DNA of 64,000 nucleotides, taken from NCBI GenBank assembly GCA_031761405.1, contig JASEVX010000007.1, forward strand, positions 25,508,859 through 25,572,858, in the 5' to 3' direction. Every line of letters starts with the position of its first letter. Position 1 is the stretch's first letter. This DNA is from Serripes groenlandicus. Its lineage: Eukaryota > Mollusca > Bivalvia > Cardiida > Cardiidae. The notes below the pieces were generated by a model, which was given only the letters and a program-made list of their open reading frames with translations, made no database searches and had not been told where the DNA came from. Shown here one piece after another: positions 1 through 11,044 of the stretch. A program made the translations under genes and the position numbers.

Positions 1-424
1 GAACTCTTCAAAAAGAAGTAAGTAATATTTACTACTTCCTTTACATTTTTTGGTGGGAGAAATATGTTGTGTTTCAAAGGCACAGAGAAGAGTTTTGTAA
101 TTTCTTATGAACAACTTGATGGGCACATCTGGTAAATGTCTTAAATGTTACATTGTTTATTAAATTAGCAAATTGTATTGTGCTATGTCATAAACAACAT
201 TTTTATATTGGTGATTTATTAAAGTTATAAGGCCACATATGGATGAAGCCATGTCTTCATATAACAAATATTTTTTATAGAATTCTGGTTCAACTGTGTT
301 TCAATTAACCATGCTGCAGAATATTTTCTGTACAGAGTCTGCAAAGTCTTTCTGTATTTTCTACTGTACAGAATCTGACCCCAGTACACCCAGACTATTT
401 CGTACAGGTTACCATTTATGAATT

Positions 425-495
425 GAAGATGTGAACCATTCATGAATTGTTCATGAATAGTTCATGAATTGTTCATGAATAATTCATGAACTGTA
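425..495. repeat. Short tandem repeat, TCATGAATTGT type
   Basis: About five imperfect copies of an 11-12 base unit (TTCATGAATTGT, TTCATGAATAGT and similar). Each unit contains the palindrome TTCATGAA. It lies directly before the larger palindromic block that follows. Confidence 0.8.
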
Positions 496-528
496 ACTGA
501 TCATTTCGCAGGGGTCATGTTATTTGGT

Positions 529-1000
529 TCAAAGAATAGTTTTAGAAGATTTGATGTCCGTCAACCTTTCCAAACTTGTCAAGGCCCAATAAACCACAGT
601 ACAAACATGTTTGACCATGGTCTTTATGGCAGCCACAGTTGTTTGGTCAAAACATGTTTGAAGTGTCAACACACAGTCGAACATGTTTGACCTTGTTTTC
701 AGGGGCGGCAATATACCACAACCTTGGTCAAAACATGTTTGACCATGGTTTTGGGGATCATGGTCAAGCATGTTTGACCACGGTCATTATGTGACTTTGG
801 TACATGGATAATCATGGTCAGACTTTCATTCATGGTTGACCATGTCCAGAAAGGCGGCAATATACCACGGCATGAATCATGTTTGACCATGGTTCATCCA
901 TGGTCCACACACGGTCAACCCTGTTTTTTAAACATGGTTAATCATGTTTGAAACATGGTCAACCATGTTTTAACCATGGTTATTTCACAGGGGTAGGTTT
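529..1000. repeat. Palindrome-rich repeat built on AACATGTTTGACCATGGT
   Basis: The words CATGTTTGACC, CATGGTCAA and AACATGTT recur at least ten times on both strands. A longer spacer word, GGCGGCAATATACCAC, recurs near 703 and 853, so there is a higher-order spacing of about 150 bases. Open frames here are by-products of the repeat and are not genes. I do not recognise the family. Confidence 0.7.
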
Positions 1001-1014
1001 ACCTCAAAAGTGTT

Positions 1015-1237
1015 TTAACCATTTCCCTCATATAGACGCTTTCTGATGCCTCTGCAGCAGACAGCTTTTTGAAAACATAGTGACAAAAGAAGAAATTGCT
1101 CAAAACGAGCAATTTCTCCTTTTGCCACAATGTTTTCCACTTTTAGTCATCCATTCACTTATAGAGATTTTCTATTATTTGTCAAAGTATGTTCAAAGTC
1201 GTCTGCTGCAGAATTGTCGTATGTGGGAAAGGGTTAA
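1015..1237. mobile_element. piggyBac-like foldback MITE, near-complete copy
   Basis: Starts TTAACCATTTCCC and ends GGGAAAGGGTTAA, so TTAA borders both ends as expected of piggyBac-type insertion. The arms carry CTGCAGCAGACAGC and GTCGTCTGCTGCAG in opposite orientation. The centre is a hairpin, GAAATTGCT then AGCAATTTC, at 1092-1116. It is 223 bp with no coding capacity. The superfamily is inferred from TTAA plus CCC/GGG ends; no transposase of this family is visible in the window. Confidence 0.75.
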
Positions 1238-1499
1238 ACCAGATGCAAGTGAACATATTGTATCGGGGAAAACATTTAAATGAGGTCACGGCAGAACTTT
1301 TAATAGAATCAAAAGTCTTATCACATAAATTCCTGCAAAGACACTAAAAGAGCAAAGGGTTTATTTTTTCCAGAACCTGTTGCTACTGTTTTTCAAAGAG
1401 AACCAGAGAAACAAATTATTAATACCCCTTCTCACACACAACAACTCTACAGCATACAACTCTGAAATTATAATTGTTTCTTGTCTGTAAATGAAAGAA

Positions 1500-1775
1500 T
1501 AAACATTGCTATAAGAATTAAAGACCTTTTGGCTAAATTACGAGAAATTGTTCATTATGAGCAATTTCTTCTTATGTCACACTGTTTTTTAAAGGAAATC
1601 TGCTGTAAATACCTCAACACACATCTGTATGTGAGAAAGGTTTAACCCTTTCCCACTTACAGACATATTTAAACACATCAATTTTATGCAGCAGACGACT
1701 TTTGAAAAACACTGTTGCAGATGGAGAAACTGCTATTAATAAGCAATTTCTTCTTTTGCCACAATGTTTTTAACT
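1500..1775. repeat. Two abutting fragments of the TTAACCC foldback MITE
   Basis: The first part ends with GTGAGAAAGGTTTAACC near 1650. The second begins there with AACCCTTTCCCAC, carries GCAGCAGACGAC and the GAGAAACTGCT / AGCAATTTC hairpin, and stops near 1772. Divergence from intact copies suggests older insertions. Confidence 0.6.
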
Positions 1776-1789
1776 CTTCTGAATAATAA

Positions 1790-2250
1790 TTAGTCGCCGG
1801 GCAGAAGCCCGCGACTTCTATTTTTAATAGCTTTTCGGAAATCACATGGGAGGGCGGCTTATTATTAGAAAGAAACAAATCTAGATGATTTGAACATATT
1901 ACAATTGTGGTTGTTTACGAACACTAATAAATGACACATCTAAAATGAAATAAATATTCCGATTTTTTAATGTTTGCAGTTTTTTTTATTTCACTCGCAT
2001 TTAAGTTTTTTGTCTTATTTACGAAGACAAAAGTGGTCCCTTCAAGACGTGAACCAACACCCCCTAGTGCAGACTCTTATGTGTCATCATTGAGGTCAAT
2101 TTCGGATTCTCCTTTTAATAGCAATTTTAACTTACTAAATGTTGTTTTCATGTTCAAAGAGATGTCTTGATTTGTGTAGAATTCATTTAATAATGTTAAT
2201 CCATGAATATCTAAAGTAGGAACTGTTTCTAAGCTAAATATAGACCCTAT
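1790..2250. repeat. Interspersed repeat, copy 1 of 2
   Basis: About 450 bp aligns by eye with 56605-57015. Shared landmarks are TTAGTCGCCGGGCAGAA, CATGGGAGG, GACACATCTAAAATGAAAT and TTTTAATAGCAATTTTAAC. The copies differ by small indels. No coding signal; family unrecognised. Confidence 0.75.
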
Positions 2251-2289
2251 TCTGTTGTGTAGGTTCGTGACCTTTAACATCGATTTTCG

Positions 2290-4075
2290 CGCATGCGCAT
2301 TTCGATATGAAAAAGCGAGTGATATTATTTTATTTTAGACAAGTACAAGACGAATGTTTGACGCAAAGCGTCAAAGAGAAGCCGCAATATTTCGTTGTAC
2401 ATGTAGAAATAAGAAAAAATGAACATTTTTAAATCCACAAACAATAGAACAATTTAAACTGTAGACGGTAATGCTGATATATTTCTCCTTTTGAAGACTT
2501 TTGTTTTCTTCAAATTACCTCCCTTTAAAGCAATACCAGGATATTTACCTTGTGATTCGAATAAGATTGACAAACATTGAAATTATATGAATGAATACTA
2601 TTATTTAAATAAGTAACAACAGCAAAATTAAATTTAAGCCAAGGTAAATGTGTACACATTTCGTTAATATTTTATAGATACCCTAATGTAGGTATGAATA
2701 TAAAATTTATAAGTAAATGTTTTCATTTCAACGTTCCTAATGTTTGAATAAACTAAGGAAAGTCAAGAATACATAAATAAATCAATGCAGTCTTTTCCGG
2801 CGACATTGATGCCTTGCATCAACTTTCTCTTGTACTTTCCTTTGAAGAGGTTTTTCATATAGTTGACTGGATGTTTTTAAATTGGTCTACTGCCTATTTG
2901 TTGTACTAGAGAAAGAGTTAAGAATCATTTAGATTAGTGGGAGGGTCACTATGTTACAGGCTCTGCCTCCTGTTACACCATGTTATATATAAACTGCAGT
3001 GCCAATCCACTAACATTCAATTCCTTGGAGCAAGGTTTCTATAGTAATATAACTGTGGTTTATTCTGTAAATATTCAATATTATTGGTTTTAACTGTTTT
3101 TAACCGATATGATATTTTAAGTGTCTTCTGCTTTGTAAATATATGAAAAAATATTGCAACATCAGGTAAACTTGGAAGGTTTTTTCTTGGTAGTGAGTTG
3201 AAAACATCGTAGGAAAAGATGAACTTGTTCATTAATATTCAAGAAAAATCCAATAGAATTCATTAGCTCAATCATTAAACCCCTCAGGCTAATGTTATTG
3301 AAACATTATACAGACATTAAATTGCAGGTCTGTACAGTCTGATATTGGTCTACAACCTTCGACATTAATTTGACGCAATATTTCGCTTACAACAAATCAA
3401 GTGGTTTATGTACTAAAGAGACAGCTGATCAATATCTTTAAGTAAGGAGGAATTAGTTAATTGCATTATTTAATTATCAGCTTCTGGGTTAATATGATCT
3501 GGGGTATCCCCATGGGTTTAATTCATTATGAAATAAACTAATATTGTTTCACATACTACAAGGAATGGGCCACTACCTGATTGATAATCATTACCACTGG
3601 ATACTTTTTTGTTTCAGAGCTCCGTTACTCTCCACAGGATGGGTTCATGGTTAACGTAACTCTGTAAAAGTAATTATATCTTAACCAAACAGTTCAAAGG
3701 ATTTTGATTGTGAATTACAAAACACTAGATTGAAAAGGACAAAGATGGCAGAGTGACTTTTATTTGATTTGTTTCTGTTTTCTTTCACATGAATAGTACA
3801 GTTGTCACTGGATCAACAAGTTTGAAATATCTTAAGTAAAGAAATTGTGAGCAACAGGAAGAGTTTAATGCTGGACTGTTTGAAAATACCGGTATTCATT
3901 TGAGCCGAACAGGTGAGAACTACAATTTGATCAATGTATGAAATCATACGTTCATGACAAGAAGTGACCATTATATGCAACTTGAGTTTGACCACTGATC
4001 ATTGAGAAGATACGGATCTGTTGTTAGGTATGTACAAACTTTTCATTCATGTAATATATATATAGTTCACATTAT
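2290..4075. other. AT-rich stretch with nothing recognisable
   Basis: No open frame here has family resemblance, splice signals or RNA-gene motifs that I can defend. Confidence 0.5.
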
Positions 4076-4077
4076 CT

Positions 4078-4374
4078 AACACTTTTCCAAATACAGACGC
4101 TCTCTGAATATGACATTGAAAACATTGTGTCAAAGGTAAAAATTGCTCATTAAGAGCAATTTAACCTTTTGCCACAAATTGTTTCTTTTTATATACAGAG
4201 ATGTTCCATATTATTGTCCAGATAATTTCAAAGTTGTCTGCTCATTATGAGCTATTTCACCTTTTGCCACAATGTTTTCAATTGTATTCTAAAACTTAAC
4301 TTTATATAAAAAGATTTTCCATATTTTTGGCCAGTTGTCTGCTGCAGATTTGTTGTATGTGGGAAAGAGTTAAA
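4078..4374. mobile_element. Foldback MITE, diverged, about 297 bp
   Basis: Begins ACACTTTTCCAAATACAGACG and ends GGGAAAGAGTTAA. It holds two hairpin cores (ATTGCTCATTAAGAGCAAT and a second GAGCTATTTC...), so it may be a dimer or two nested copies. The short open frame that follows at 4377 is not a gene. Confidence 0.55.
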
Positions 4375-4985
4375 CATTGTCAGTCTGGATATGTGAGGAC
4401 AAAAAAGTGTTACATTACAAACAGTGGAAGAGCTTTTATGCTGCAGAGTTGAAACTTTTTGAGGAAAAGGAGAATAATTTGAAGGGTCATTTTGAACAAT
4501 TTCTTCTTTTTTATAATTTTTGCTTCAAATTCCATCTGATTATAATGTTATCAAATGTTATCTATATTAGGGAGAGGGATAGTTTTATTCACTATGAAAT
4601 AAAAAAATCTTTTTACACCCTTGCACAGGAAAAATCATCATCAACAGTTTCTGCATCTTTTCCCACAATATTTTGTTCATTGTTTTATTCAATAGTTGTA
4701 GTAGATAATTTACGATTGATCACTGTCGAACCTTTCAAGTGAATATAAAATACTCAATTGAAATGTTAAATGAAACTGATTACAATGTCTTACATTTTGA
4801 CACATCTGCAGCAGAAGACTTTTTGAAACAGCCCTTAATCACACAATTATAATTGCATGGAAAAAGACAACTATTTTCAGCCCTATCACACAATTATAAT
4901 TTCACAGACAAAGGCAAACTATTTTCAGCCCTATATCAAACAATTATAATTTCATTTATAGATATTTTCCCTATTTCTTGTAACC

Positions 4986-5219
4986 TTAACCCTTTCCCTT
5001 ATATGACAATTCTGCAGCAGACGACTTTGAACGCATTTTGTCAAAACATAGAAAATCTCCATAATTGAATGGATAACCTATGACGAAAAGTGGAAAACAT
5101 TGTGGCAAAAGAAGAAATTGCACATTTTGTGCAATTTCTTCTTTTGTCACTATGTTTTCAAAAAGTCGTCTGCTGCAGAGGCGTCAGAAAGCGTTTATAT
5201 GAGGGAAAGGAAGGGTTAA
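4986..5219. mobile_element. piggyBac-like foldback MITE, complete, 234 bp
   Basis: TTAACCCTTTCCC at the left and GGAAGGGTTAA at the right. One arm has GACAATTCTGCAGCAGACGAC; the other has GTCGTCTGCTGCAG then AGGCGTCAGAAAGCG. The central hairpin is GAAATTGCACA / TGTGCAATTTC. The two arms are of two different subtypes, seen in the same pairing in other copies. Confidence 0.8.
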
Positions 5220-5840
5220 ATTGCCTTAGAAGTCGCCTGCTGCATATTTGTCATATAAGCCTTTCTCAAATACAACAAAACTGCAGCAGATGACTTTGGT
5301 AGCATCTGACCAATACTAAGGAACATCTCTTTAAATTTAAGTATTATTGTTTAATAAAGTTAAAAACATTGTGGCAAAAGGAGAAATTGTTCATAATGAG
5401 CAATGATTATTTATCCTTTTGCTACAATATTTTCAAAAGTCTCCTGCTGCAGAGGCGTCACAAAGCATCCATTAGTGGGAAAGGGTTAAAGAAAAAGAAA
5501 GCTGTACTGTCAGAAATAATGCTATTCAAGAATAACCAAAATCTTATAAATGGCTAATATAAACTGTGTATTAACCATCTCCCAATTTCTTCATTTGTAA
5601 TTCAACTCTATTTAGTAATGATAAAAGGGTTTCGCACATACAACAAATCTGTAGCAGCTGACTTTGAAAACATCTTTTCAAAAATGTGAAAATTCTCCAT
5701 TAATGACAGTGTAGTTATTAACCCTTTCCCACATACAGCGAATCTGCAGCAGAGGACTGTCTACTCAAAAATATGGAAAATCTCTATAATTACTCAGAAA
5801 AGTTTAAACCATTGAGGCAAAAGAGAAATTGCTCATCACG
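5220..5840. repeat. Cluster of partial TTAACCC foldback MITEs
   Basis: Arms and hairpin cores recur at 5230-5310, 5351-5489 (ending GGGAAAGGGTTAA), 5625-5690 and 5715-5835 (starting TTAACCCTTTCCC). Each keeps the CTGCAGCAG or CTGCTGCAG landmark. The density suggests that the family inserts preferentially into or next to itself. Confidence 0.65.
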
Positions 5841-5915
5841 GGACTCCATCCCAGGACCCTTTGTATATGAGGCCGACACACTACCTCTGCACCACTGTCT
5901 TCCTTTTAACGATGC
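5838..5915 (-). repeat. SINE head fragment, tRNA-like
   Basis: Read on the minus strand it gives GGTGCAGAGGTAGTG, an A-box-like stretch, and GGGATGGAGTCCC in the B-box position. It matches the SINE at 39345-39555. It is truncated by, or inserted in, a foldback MITE. Confidence 0.6.
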
Positions 5916-6440
5916 CGTGAATATTAATTAGAATGGACAGATGATGCCAAACTTATACCCCCAGTTGTAGTAAAAAACGATATTTACGAGCATTCAAAAA
6001 CCATGGCAAAAATCTTATGACATTCTTGTTAATTGGACACGTAATTAATTATCAATCCTAGCTTATCTGTTTACTACGGAAACAGTTTTGGATCCATTGA
6101 ATAATTAAGTCACGCAACAAAAATGATCTGAACATGCAGTTGGCCGATTCATTTTGTGTTTGAACCATAATACAATATTAAAGTCAGATGCAATGGCAGT
6201 CATGTTGAAGAAACTGAACAAGGCACATTTCAAAGCTTATATACAATGTTGTACTAGATTGTCATCCAGGGCTTGATATACAGTCAAACCTGTGCTAAAG
6301 ACCACCTTTATAAAGCTATTCCCTGGCTACAGCAACCACACTTTTAATTTCCCTGTTACTCATTTTCTGCACAAATGACCTGTGTTATTAAAGACAACCT
6401 GTGAGCTGGGACCAGATTGTTCTCTTACCATGGGTGTTCT

Positions 6441-6672
6441 TTAACCCTTTCCCTCATATAGACGCTTTCTGACGCCTCTGCAGCAGACGGCTTTAATTGA
6501 AAACATAGTGACAAAAGAAGAAATTGCTCAAAACAAGCAATTTCTCCTTTTGCCACAATGTTTTCCACTTTTAGTCATAGGTTATCCATTTAATTAAAGA
6601 GATTTTCTAATTTTTGACAAACTATGTTCAAAGTCGTCTGCTGCAGAATTGTTGTATGAGGGAAAGGGTTAA
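6441..6672. mobile_element. piggyBac-like foldback MITE, best-preserved copy, 232 bp
   Basis: TTAACCCTTTCCCTCATATAG at one end and GAGGGAAAGGGTTAA at the other. Inner arms are CTGCAGCAGACGGC and GTCGTCTGCTGCAG. The hairpin is GAAATTGCTC-AAAACA-AGCAATTTC. A good reference copy for defining the family. Confidence 0.85.
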
Positions 6673-6835
6673 TCCTTGCCCACATACAACAATTCTGTAA
6701 CTAAAAAAGGAAAACTTTGTGGCAAAAGGAGAAACTGCTCGTCTTGAGCAATTTCTTCTTTTGTCACTAATGTTTTCAATTAAAGCCGTCTGCTGCAGAG
6801 GCGTCAGAAAGCGTCTATATGAGAGTAAGGGTTAA
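6669..6835. mobile_element. Second foldback MITE sharing a TTAA with the preceding copy
   Basis: Begins at the TTAA that ends the previous element and finishes GAGAGTAAGGGTTAA. Contains a GAAACTGCTC / GAGCAATTTC core and CTGCTGCAGAGGCG. The two elements are head-to-tail with one shared TTAA, suggesting insertion into an existing target duplication. Confidence 0.75.
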
Positions 6836-6854
6836 ACACAGGTTGGACTGTATA

Positions 6855-7090
6855 TTAAATACTGTTGAAATTGGTGTTTGTTTGGAGTTTAACGCCGCTT
6901 TGGTCATATCACGGCGGTCAGTGCACCTACCCATGTTTTCCTGGCTTTCACACACCAGTACTTACACAACATTCCTTCGAAGCCACGATTACTTTCTCAC
7001 ATAGATCAGAGGAGAGAGGCCATGGAAAACATCGCCCGAAAGAATGTCGCCGCAACCGGGTATCGAAGAAATTGGTGTTAAATCCCAATG
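6855..7090 (-). repeat. SINE with conserved TTTAACGCCG body
   Basis: GTTTAACGCCGCTTT, ATATCACGGCGG and CAGTGCACCTAC match the bodies of the copies at 11045, 19655 and 56255. The element reads on the minus strand (head at high coordinates). A short open frame across it is accidental. Confidence 0.65.
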
Positions 7091-7639
7091 AATCAAATGA
7101 AATAGTCTGTGAATAATATATCAAGGTGTGGTTCTAAATCATAATATGCGTATAAGCCAACCCCGAAGTTACAACTCTATGTAGACCAATTAATTGTTAA
7201 CCTGTCACAATTTTTTACATGGTTTGTCTGCATAGAAAACTTCTTAGGTAAACTACATCTTGAAAATTAGGTTAGATTAAAAGTTGCATGTATTTGGGGC
7301 TTCATGCACAATGTATGTATGCTACTAAAACATCTTGTTCCAGATGCAGTTACAACAATTTCGCATCAATCCATCGATAAAGAATTATGTATATTGCGGG
7401 AGAAGGATGAATAGCTCAGGCTGTGTATTTCCTCCTTTATTCAACAATATTTTGAAAAACCAATGAAGTCAGGGAATAGACGAATACTTATAACCCGTTC
7501 CTAGATACACCAAATTTGCTGCAAACATCAGGGTAAAACTACGGAAATTACATATAAGTTGAATTATTGGTTTTGTTGAATGGATATAATAAAAGGAGAA
7601 ATTGCTCATCATCAAAAGTCGTCTGCTGCAGATGTTTCA

Positions 7640-7839
7640 NNNNNNNNNNNNNNNNNNNNNNNNNNNNNNNNNNNNNNNNNNNNNNNNNNNNNNNNNNNNN
7701 NNNNNNNNNNNNNNNNNNNNNNNNNNNNNNNNNNNNNNNNNNNNNNNNNNNNNNNNNNNNNNNNNNNNNNNNNNNNNNNNNNNNNNNNNNNNNNNNNNNN
7801 NNNNNNNNNNNNNNNNNNNNNNNNNNNNNNNNNNNNNNN
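7640..7839. other. Assembly gap, 200 N
   Basis: Exactly 200 unknown bases, the round number used for a gap of unknown size. A foldback-MITE arm (GTCGTCTGCTGCAG at 7619-7632) runs into it, so repeat collapse probably caused the gap. Confidence 0.98.
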
Positions 7840-7844
7840 TAATT

Positions 7845-7960
7845 TTTGTGGAGCGATACTGGCCCTCTTGGGCCTCTTTTATTAGCTCACCTGACCACTA
7901 AATGACTTAATGTGGTTAACTGTGTGATTGGCATGAGCCATCATGGCCCTATTGTTTACT
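7845..7960. repeat. Fragments of the CTCTTG / AGCTCACCTGA repeat family
   Basis: CTGGCCCTCTTGGGCC, TTAGCTCACCTGA and CCATCATGGCCCT are landmarks of the elements at 38111 and 50053, here short and scrambled. Confidence 0.5.
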
Positions 7961-8379
7961 GAATCTTTTCCTTGCGTTATCAATAAAGAGTTTGGATCTT
8001 AAATTGATAAATGACGTCACTTTTGTCTACGATGACGTCATTTTATTTTTTGTCGCTATTTGTGACCTAAAAAATGTTGTTCTTAAGGGGTCACATTGAC
8101 ACATTGACTGTTCACGCCTGACGATCCGCTTCTCTGCTAAAGCTAAATTTCCAGATGTTGATATAAACGGAGATTCATCGTCGTCGTCCCTAAATTCTGA
8201 CTGTGGGATCTGGTATGCTGGACTCTGTAGAAGCTTTATTAATTATGAACATTGCCAAATTGTGAACAATGTATAGGCCTTTAGGTACTTCCTATATATT
8301 AAAATTAAAATTAAAATACTTTATTGGAATGCAACATAAGTGGCATGATCCAATACATTGCATAGACATAATAAGAATT

Positions 8380-8600
8380 TTATTTATTTATTAGGGTTTT
8401 ACGCCGCTTTCAACATTATTTCAGTTATATCACTGACAGTTCACTTATTCATGTTCCCTGGGTAAGCAAACCAGTACTAGGCTAGAAAAAGTGCCTTGCC
8501 CAAGGGCACTCCACCATGATCGTTGTCCCGCGACCGGGGATCGAACCCGGGACACCCGGTTTCAAAATCCCCAACGCTAACCACTCGACCACAGCGGATT
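8380..8600 (-). repeat. tRNA-derived SINE, near full length
   Basis: On the minus strand: a tRNA-like head with A box TGGTCGAGTGGTTAGCG and B box GGGTTCGATCC, a middle with GGCACTTTTTCTAGCC, then GAAAGCGGCGTAAAACCC and an AATAAATAAA-like tail. No closing acceptor stem is evident, so it is a SINE and not a tRNA gene. Confidence 0.8.
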
Positions 8601-8759
8601 TCCAGACAGACATAATAAGAACTGTTCATAGACATAAAGACATGGCAAAATAATAACAGTATTAATAACTGCAGTTAAGATCAAGGATTTCCCTAGACAT
8701 ATTTATAATATATCAAATAGTGTGATCTAAACAACAGAATGGCCCCCTCTCTATGGTAT

Positions 8760-8900
8760 TTAACTCTTTCCCTAATATGACAATTCTGCAGCAGACGACT
8801 TTGAACATATTTTGTCAAAACATGGAAAATCTCTTTAATTGAATGGATGACCTATGACTAAAAGTGGAAAACATTGTGTCAAAAGAAGAAATTGCACGTT
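8760..8900. repeat. Foldback MITE, left half only
   Basis: Starts TTAACTCTTTCCC with GACAATTCTGCAGCAGACGAC and runs to AAGAAATTGCACG, where the hairpin should turn back. The other half is missing. Confidence 0.7.
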
Positions 8901-9009
8901 TTATTTATTTGCAGCGCCCTAAAGTAATAACCCTGTCAGTCTGTCTGTCACCATTTCCTATTTTGGAAAGGTAATAAATGCATGTCCTCCACAAATTCAT
9001 TATCTTGTT

Positions 9010-9170
9010 TTAACCCTTTCCCTCATATAGACGCTTTCTGACGCCTCTGCAGCAGACGGCTTTTTGAAAACATAGTGACAAAAGAAGAAATTGCACAAAA
9101 CGTGCAATTTTTCCTATTGACACAATGTTTTCCGATTGCTGCAGAATTGTTGTATGAGGGTAAGGGTTAA
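9010..9170. mobile_element. Foldback MITE, internally shortened, 161 bp
   Basis: TTAACCCTTTCCCTCATATAG to GAGGGTAAGGGTTAA, with hairpin GAAATTGCAC-AAAACG-TGCAATTT. Part of the right arm before TTGCTGCAG is deleted. Confidence 0.8.
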
Positions 9171-9514
9171 GGATTTGGTGCCACCCCCTGGATCTGTGCC
9201 TTCAAAGAGTGAAATGGAAATCGGGCAATGGCACGAAGGCATCACCTAATGCAGCGCATGTACAATGTACCTTCCATATCCATCAAGTGGTCCGAATTGT
9301 ATTTGTCTACATCATAGTTTCTGGCAAACAGCTTTACTGGAACATCCCAAGGAGGCAACTTCCTCTTCATCCGATTCAGGAAATCAACTGTGCCTTTGCG
9401 GAGTTCATGCACAGCCTTGATTAATGTGTCTGTATAAAAGAAGAAAAATTATGCTATGAGTAACATGTACATATATGGACATGCATTCAAGATATCCATT
9501 CCACAAATTAATGC

Positions 9515-9960
9515 ATTATTATACTCCCTTCGAAGAAGAGGGGGGTATATAGGAGTCGCTGTGTTGGGCAATCTGTTGGTCGGTCGGAAGCCATATTTTG
9601 TCCGGCCTATTTCTTACAAAGCACTAGATGGATTTTTACATGAAGCTTCTATACCAAGAGGAGATGTGCATATCCTAAAGGGGTAACAATTGCATGATAT
9701 CTTACAGAGTTATGGCCCTTTTACTAATTAAGGTTTTGGTGTAGGTCAAGGTGCTGTTTAGAGGTTATTTTGTCCGGCCTATTTCTTGCAAACCACTGGG
9801 TGGAATTCAATAAACATGAAGCTTCTATACCAAGTGAAGATGTGCATATCCTAAAGGGGTTACAATGGCATGATCTTTTACAGAGTTATGGCCCTTTTAA
9901 CTAATTAAATTATGGTGTAGGTCAATGTGCTGTTTAGGGGGTATTTATCATGTTCAGTGA
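9515..9960. repeat. Interspersed repeat with GGGGGTATATAGGAGTC start, copy 1 of 3
   Basis: TATACTCCC...GAAGAAGAGGGGGGTATA forms a terminal hairpin, followed by TATAGGAGTCGCTGTGT, then two tandem copies of a block containing GAAGCTTCTATACCAAG and GAGTTATGGCCCTTTTA. Related copies lie at 42615-42890 and 60940-61215. Confidence 0.7.
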
Positions 9961-10159
9961 TAGTTCTAGTTGATCATTGCATATGGTTAATCAAGTTTAT
10001 TCATTCAGAAAGTTGACACAATGACCATTCCTGTATACTATATGTTACAAAGACTAGGCATAGTTCTGTCAACCATAACAGGTTCTTTTTCTCTAGCAGT
10101 GCTATATATATATATATATAGTCTTGATATATATCAAAGTCTTTTAGAAACATGTTTTT

Positions 10160-10197
10160 GTGCAATTTCTCCTTTTGTCACTATGTTTTCAAAAAGC
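10160..10197. repeat. Foldback MITE fragment at the PIF1 break
   Basis: TGCAATTTCTCCTTTTGTC then ACTATGTTTTCAAAAAG matches the hairpin-to-arm part of other foldback MITEs. It coincides with the end of the helicase frame. Confidence 0.7.
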
Positions 10198-10467
10198 CTG
10201 AACAAAATCTGTGTTATTATCCCCCCTTTGATAAAGTTCTGGGGTAGTAAATCGACCATCCAACAAACTGAAGAAACTATGAACTGTGGCGGCATCTGGC
10301 AACAGGATGCTCGCTATCCCAGTAGTTGCGGTTACCTGCACATTTTTACCCAATGTAATTAATTTGTTATACAGTTTTTGCAATATGTACGACTTTCCTG
10401 TACCTGCTTGACCCGTAATAATGTTATGACCTTTTTCAGCAGCATGTTGTATCTCAACATTGGCCAT
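10190..10467 (-). pseudogene. PIF1-like helicase, N-terminal fragment
   Basis: PIF1-family enzymes are ATP-driven 5'-3' DNA helicases of superfamily 1B; cellular versions act in genome maintenance and related copies ride on Helitrons. The minus-strand frame from ATG 10467 (context AAGAATGG) encodes a Walker A motif GQAGTGKS near residue 20, followed by VTATTGIAS and ATVHSFF, the order seen in PIF1 motifs I and Ia. The frame runs about 90 residues and stops beside a foldback-MITE piece at 10160-10197; the remaining helicase motifs are absent. Just upstream (to about 10545) is TTTTAAGGTGAGTTTT, which resembles a splice donor. It could be the first exon of a broken host gene or of a Helitron. 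Family assignment is strong; the fragment status is clear within the window. Confidence 0.75.
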
Positions 10468-10802
10468 TCTTGAATTTCGCGGGAAAATGTCTGCTTGTTG
10501 ACAAAAACGCGTCGACCAATGAAAACTCACCTTAAAATTCAGCCCGGGTTAACCGGAAGCTGTACCTTCAAGCACTTGTCAACACCGCTTGGAGCATCCC
10601 CAGGGTTATATCTGCCTAAAATTGCCGTTATTTGATCGGAAAAGTACACGCATGTGTAAATTGAAGGGGTGAGGACAACATGAGCGCCGTTTACACGGCT
10701 TCGAAAGGTGCAAAAATACGATTTTCTCCCTTCTCCTTTTTAATATATCCTACACAATAAAAATCGACTATCGATGTTTGTTGTGAAATTATGGGTACTC
10801 AC

Positions 10803-10952
10803 CAATTGTATCATCGTTGTAATTGTCCTCGTTCCCCTGGTCGCTCGATGCGTCTGGGTTGTCCACCCTCTGGTTGCTCCATGCCTCTACTATAACTGAA
10901 ATGTCCTGTTCGTGTTGTTCGTCTGGGAGGTTCAGGATACTCCCTGTAGCTT
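10803..10952 (-). CDS. Unknown gene A, last exon seen
   Basis: 150 nt between a TATATTTTCAG acceptor and a GTGAGTACC donor. Entered with one carried base it stays open: an acidic, low-complexity segment rich in Asp, Asn, Glu and Gln (starts EATGSILNLPDEQ, ends NDDTIG). It leaves in phase 1, so another exon should follow downstream, but I did not find it. A second open frame rich in Arg/Pro exists in the same exon and ends in a stop, so the first frame is preferred on phase. Function unknown. Confidence 0.55.
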
Positions 10953-11044
10953 CTGAAAATATAAACATAAACACATTAAGTATCTCCGTACAAAAATGTA
11001 TCAATTCGATGTTTCAATTAGCGTCGCGGGCTGTCAATCCAGGG

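Noticed and set aside
4377..4742. 121-codon open frame
   Set aside because: It starts at the end of a foldback MITE, has no family resemblance or splice context, and AT-rich composition allows such frames by chance.
7567..7901. Three open frames of about 100 codons crossing 7640-7839
   Set aside because: They consist almost entirely of unknown bases from the assembly gap.
8529..8600. Possible tRNA gene (A and B boxes on the minus strand)
   Set aside because: No acceptor-stem pairing; the sequence continues into a SINE body and tail.
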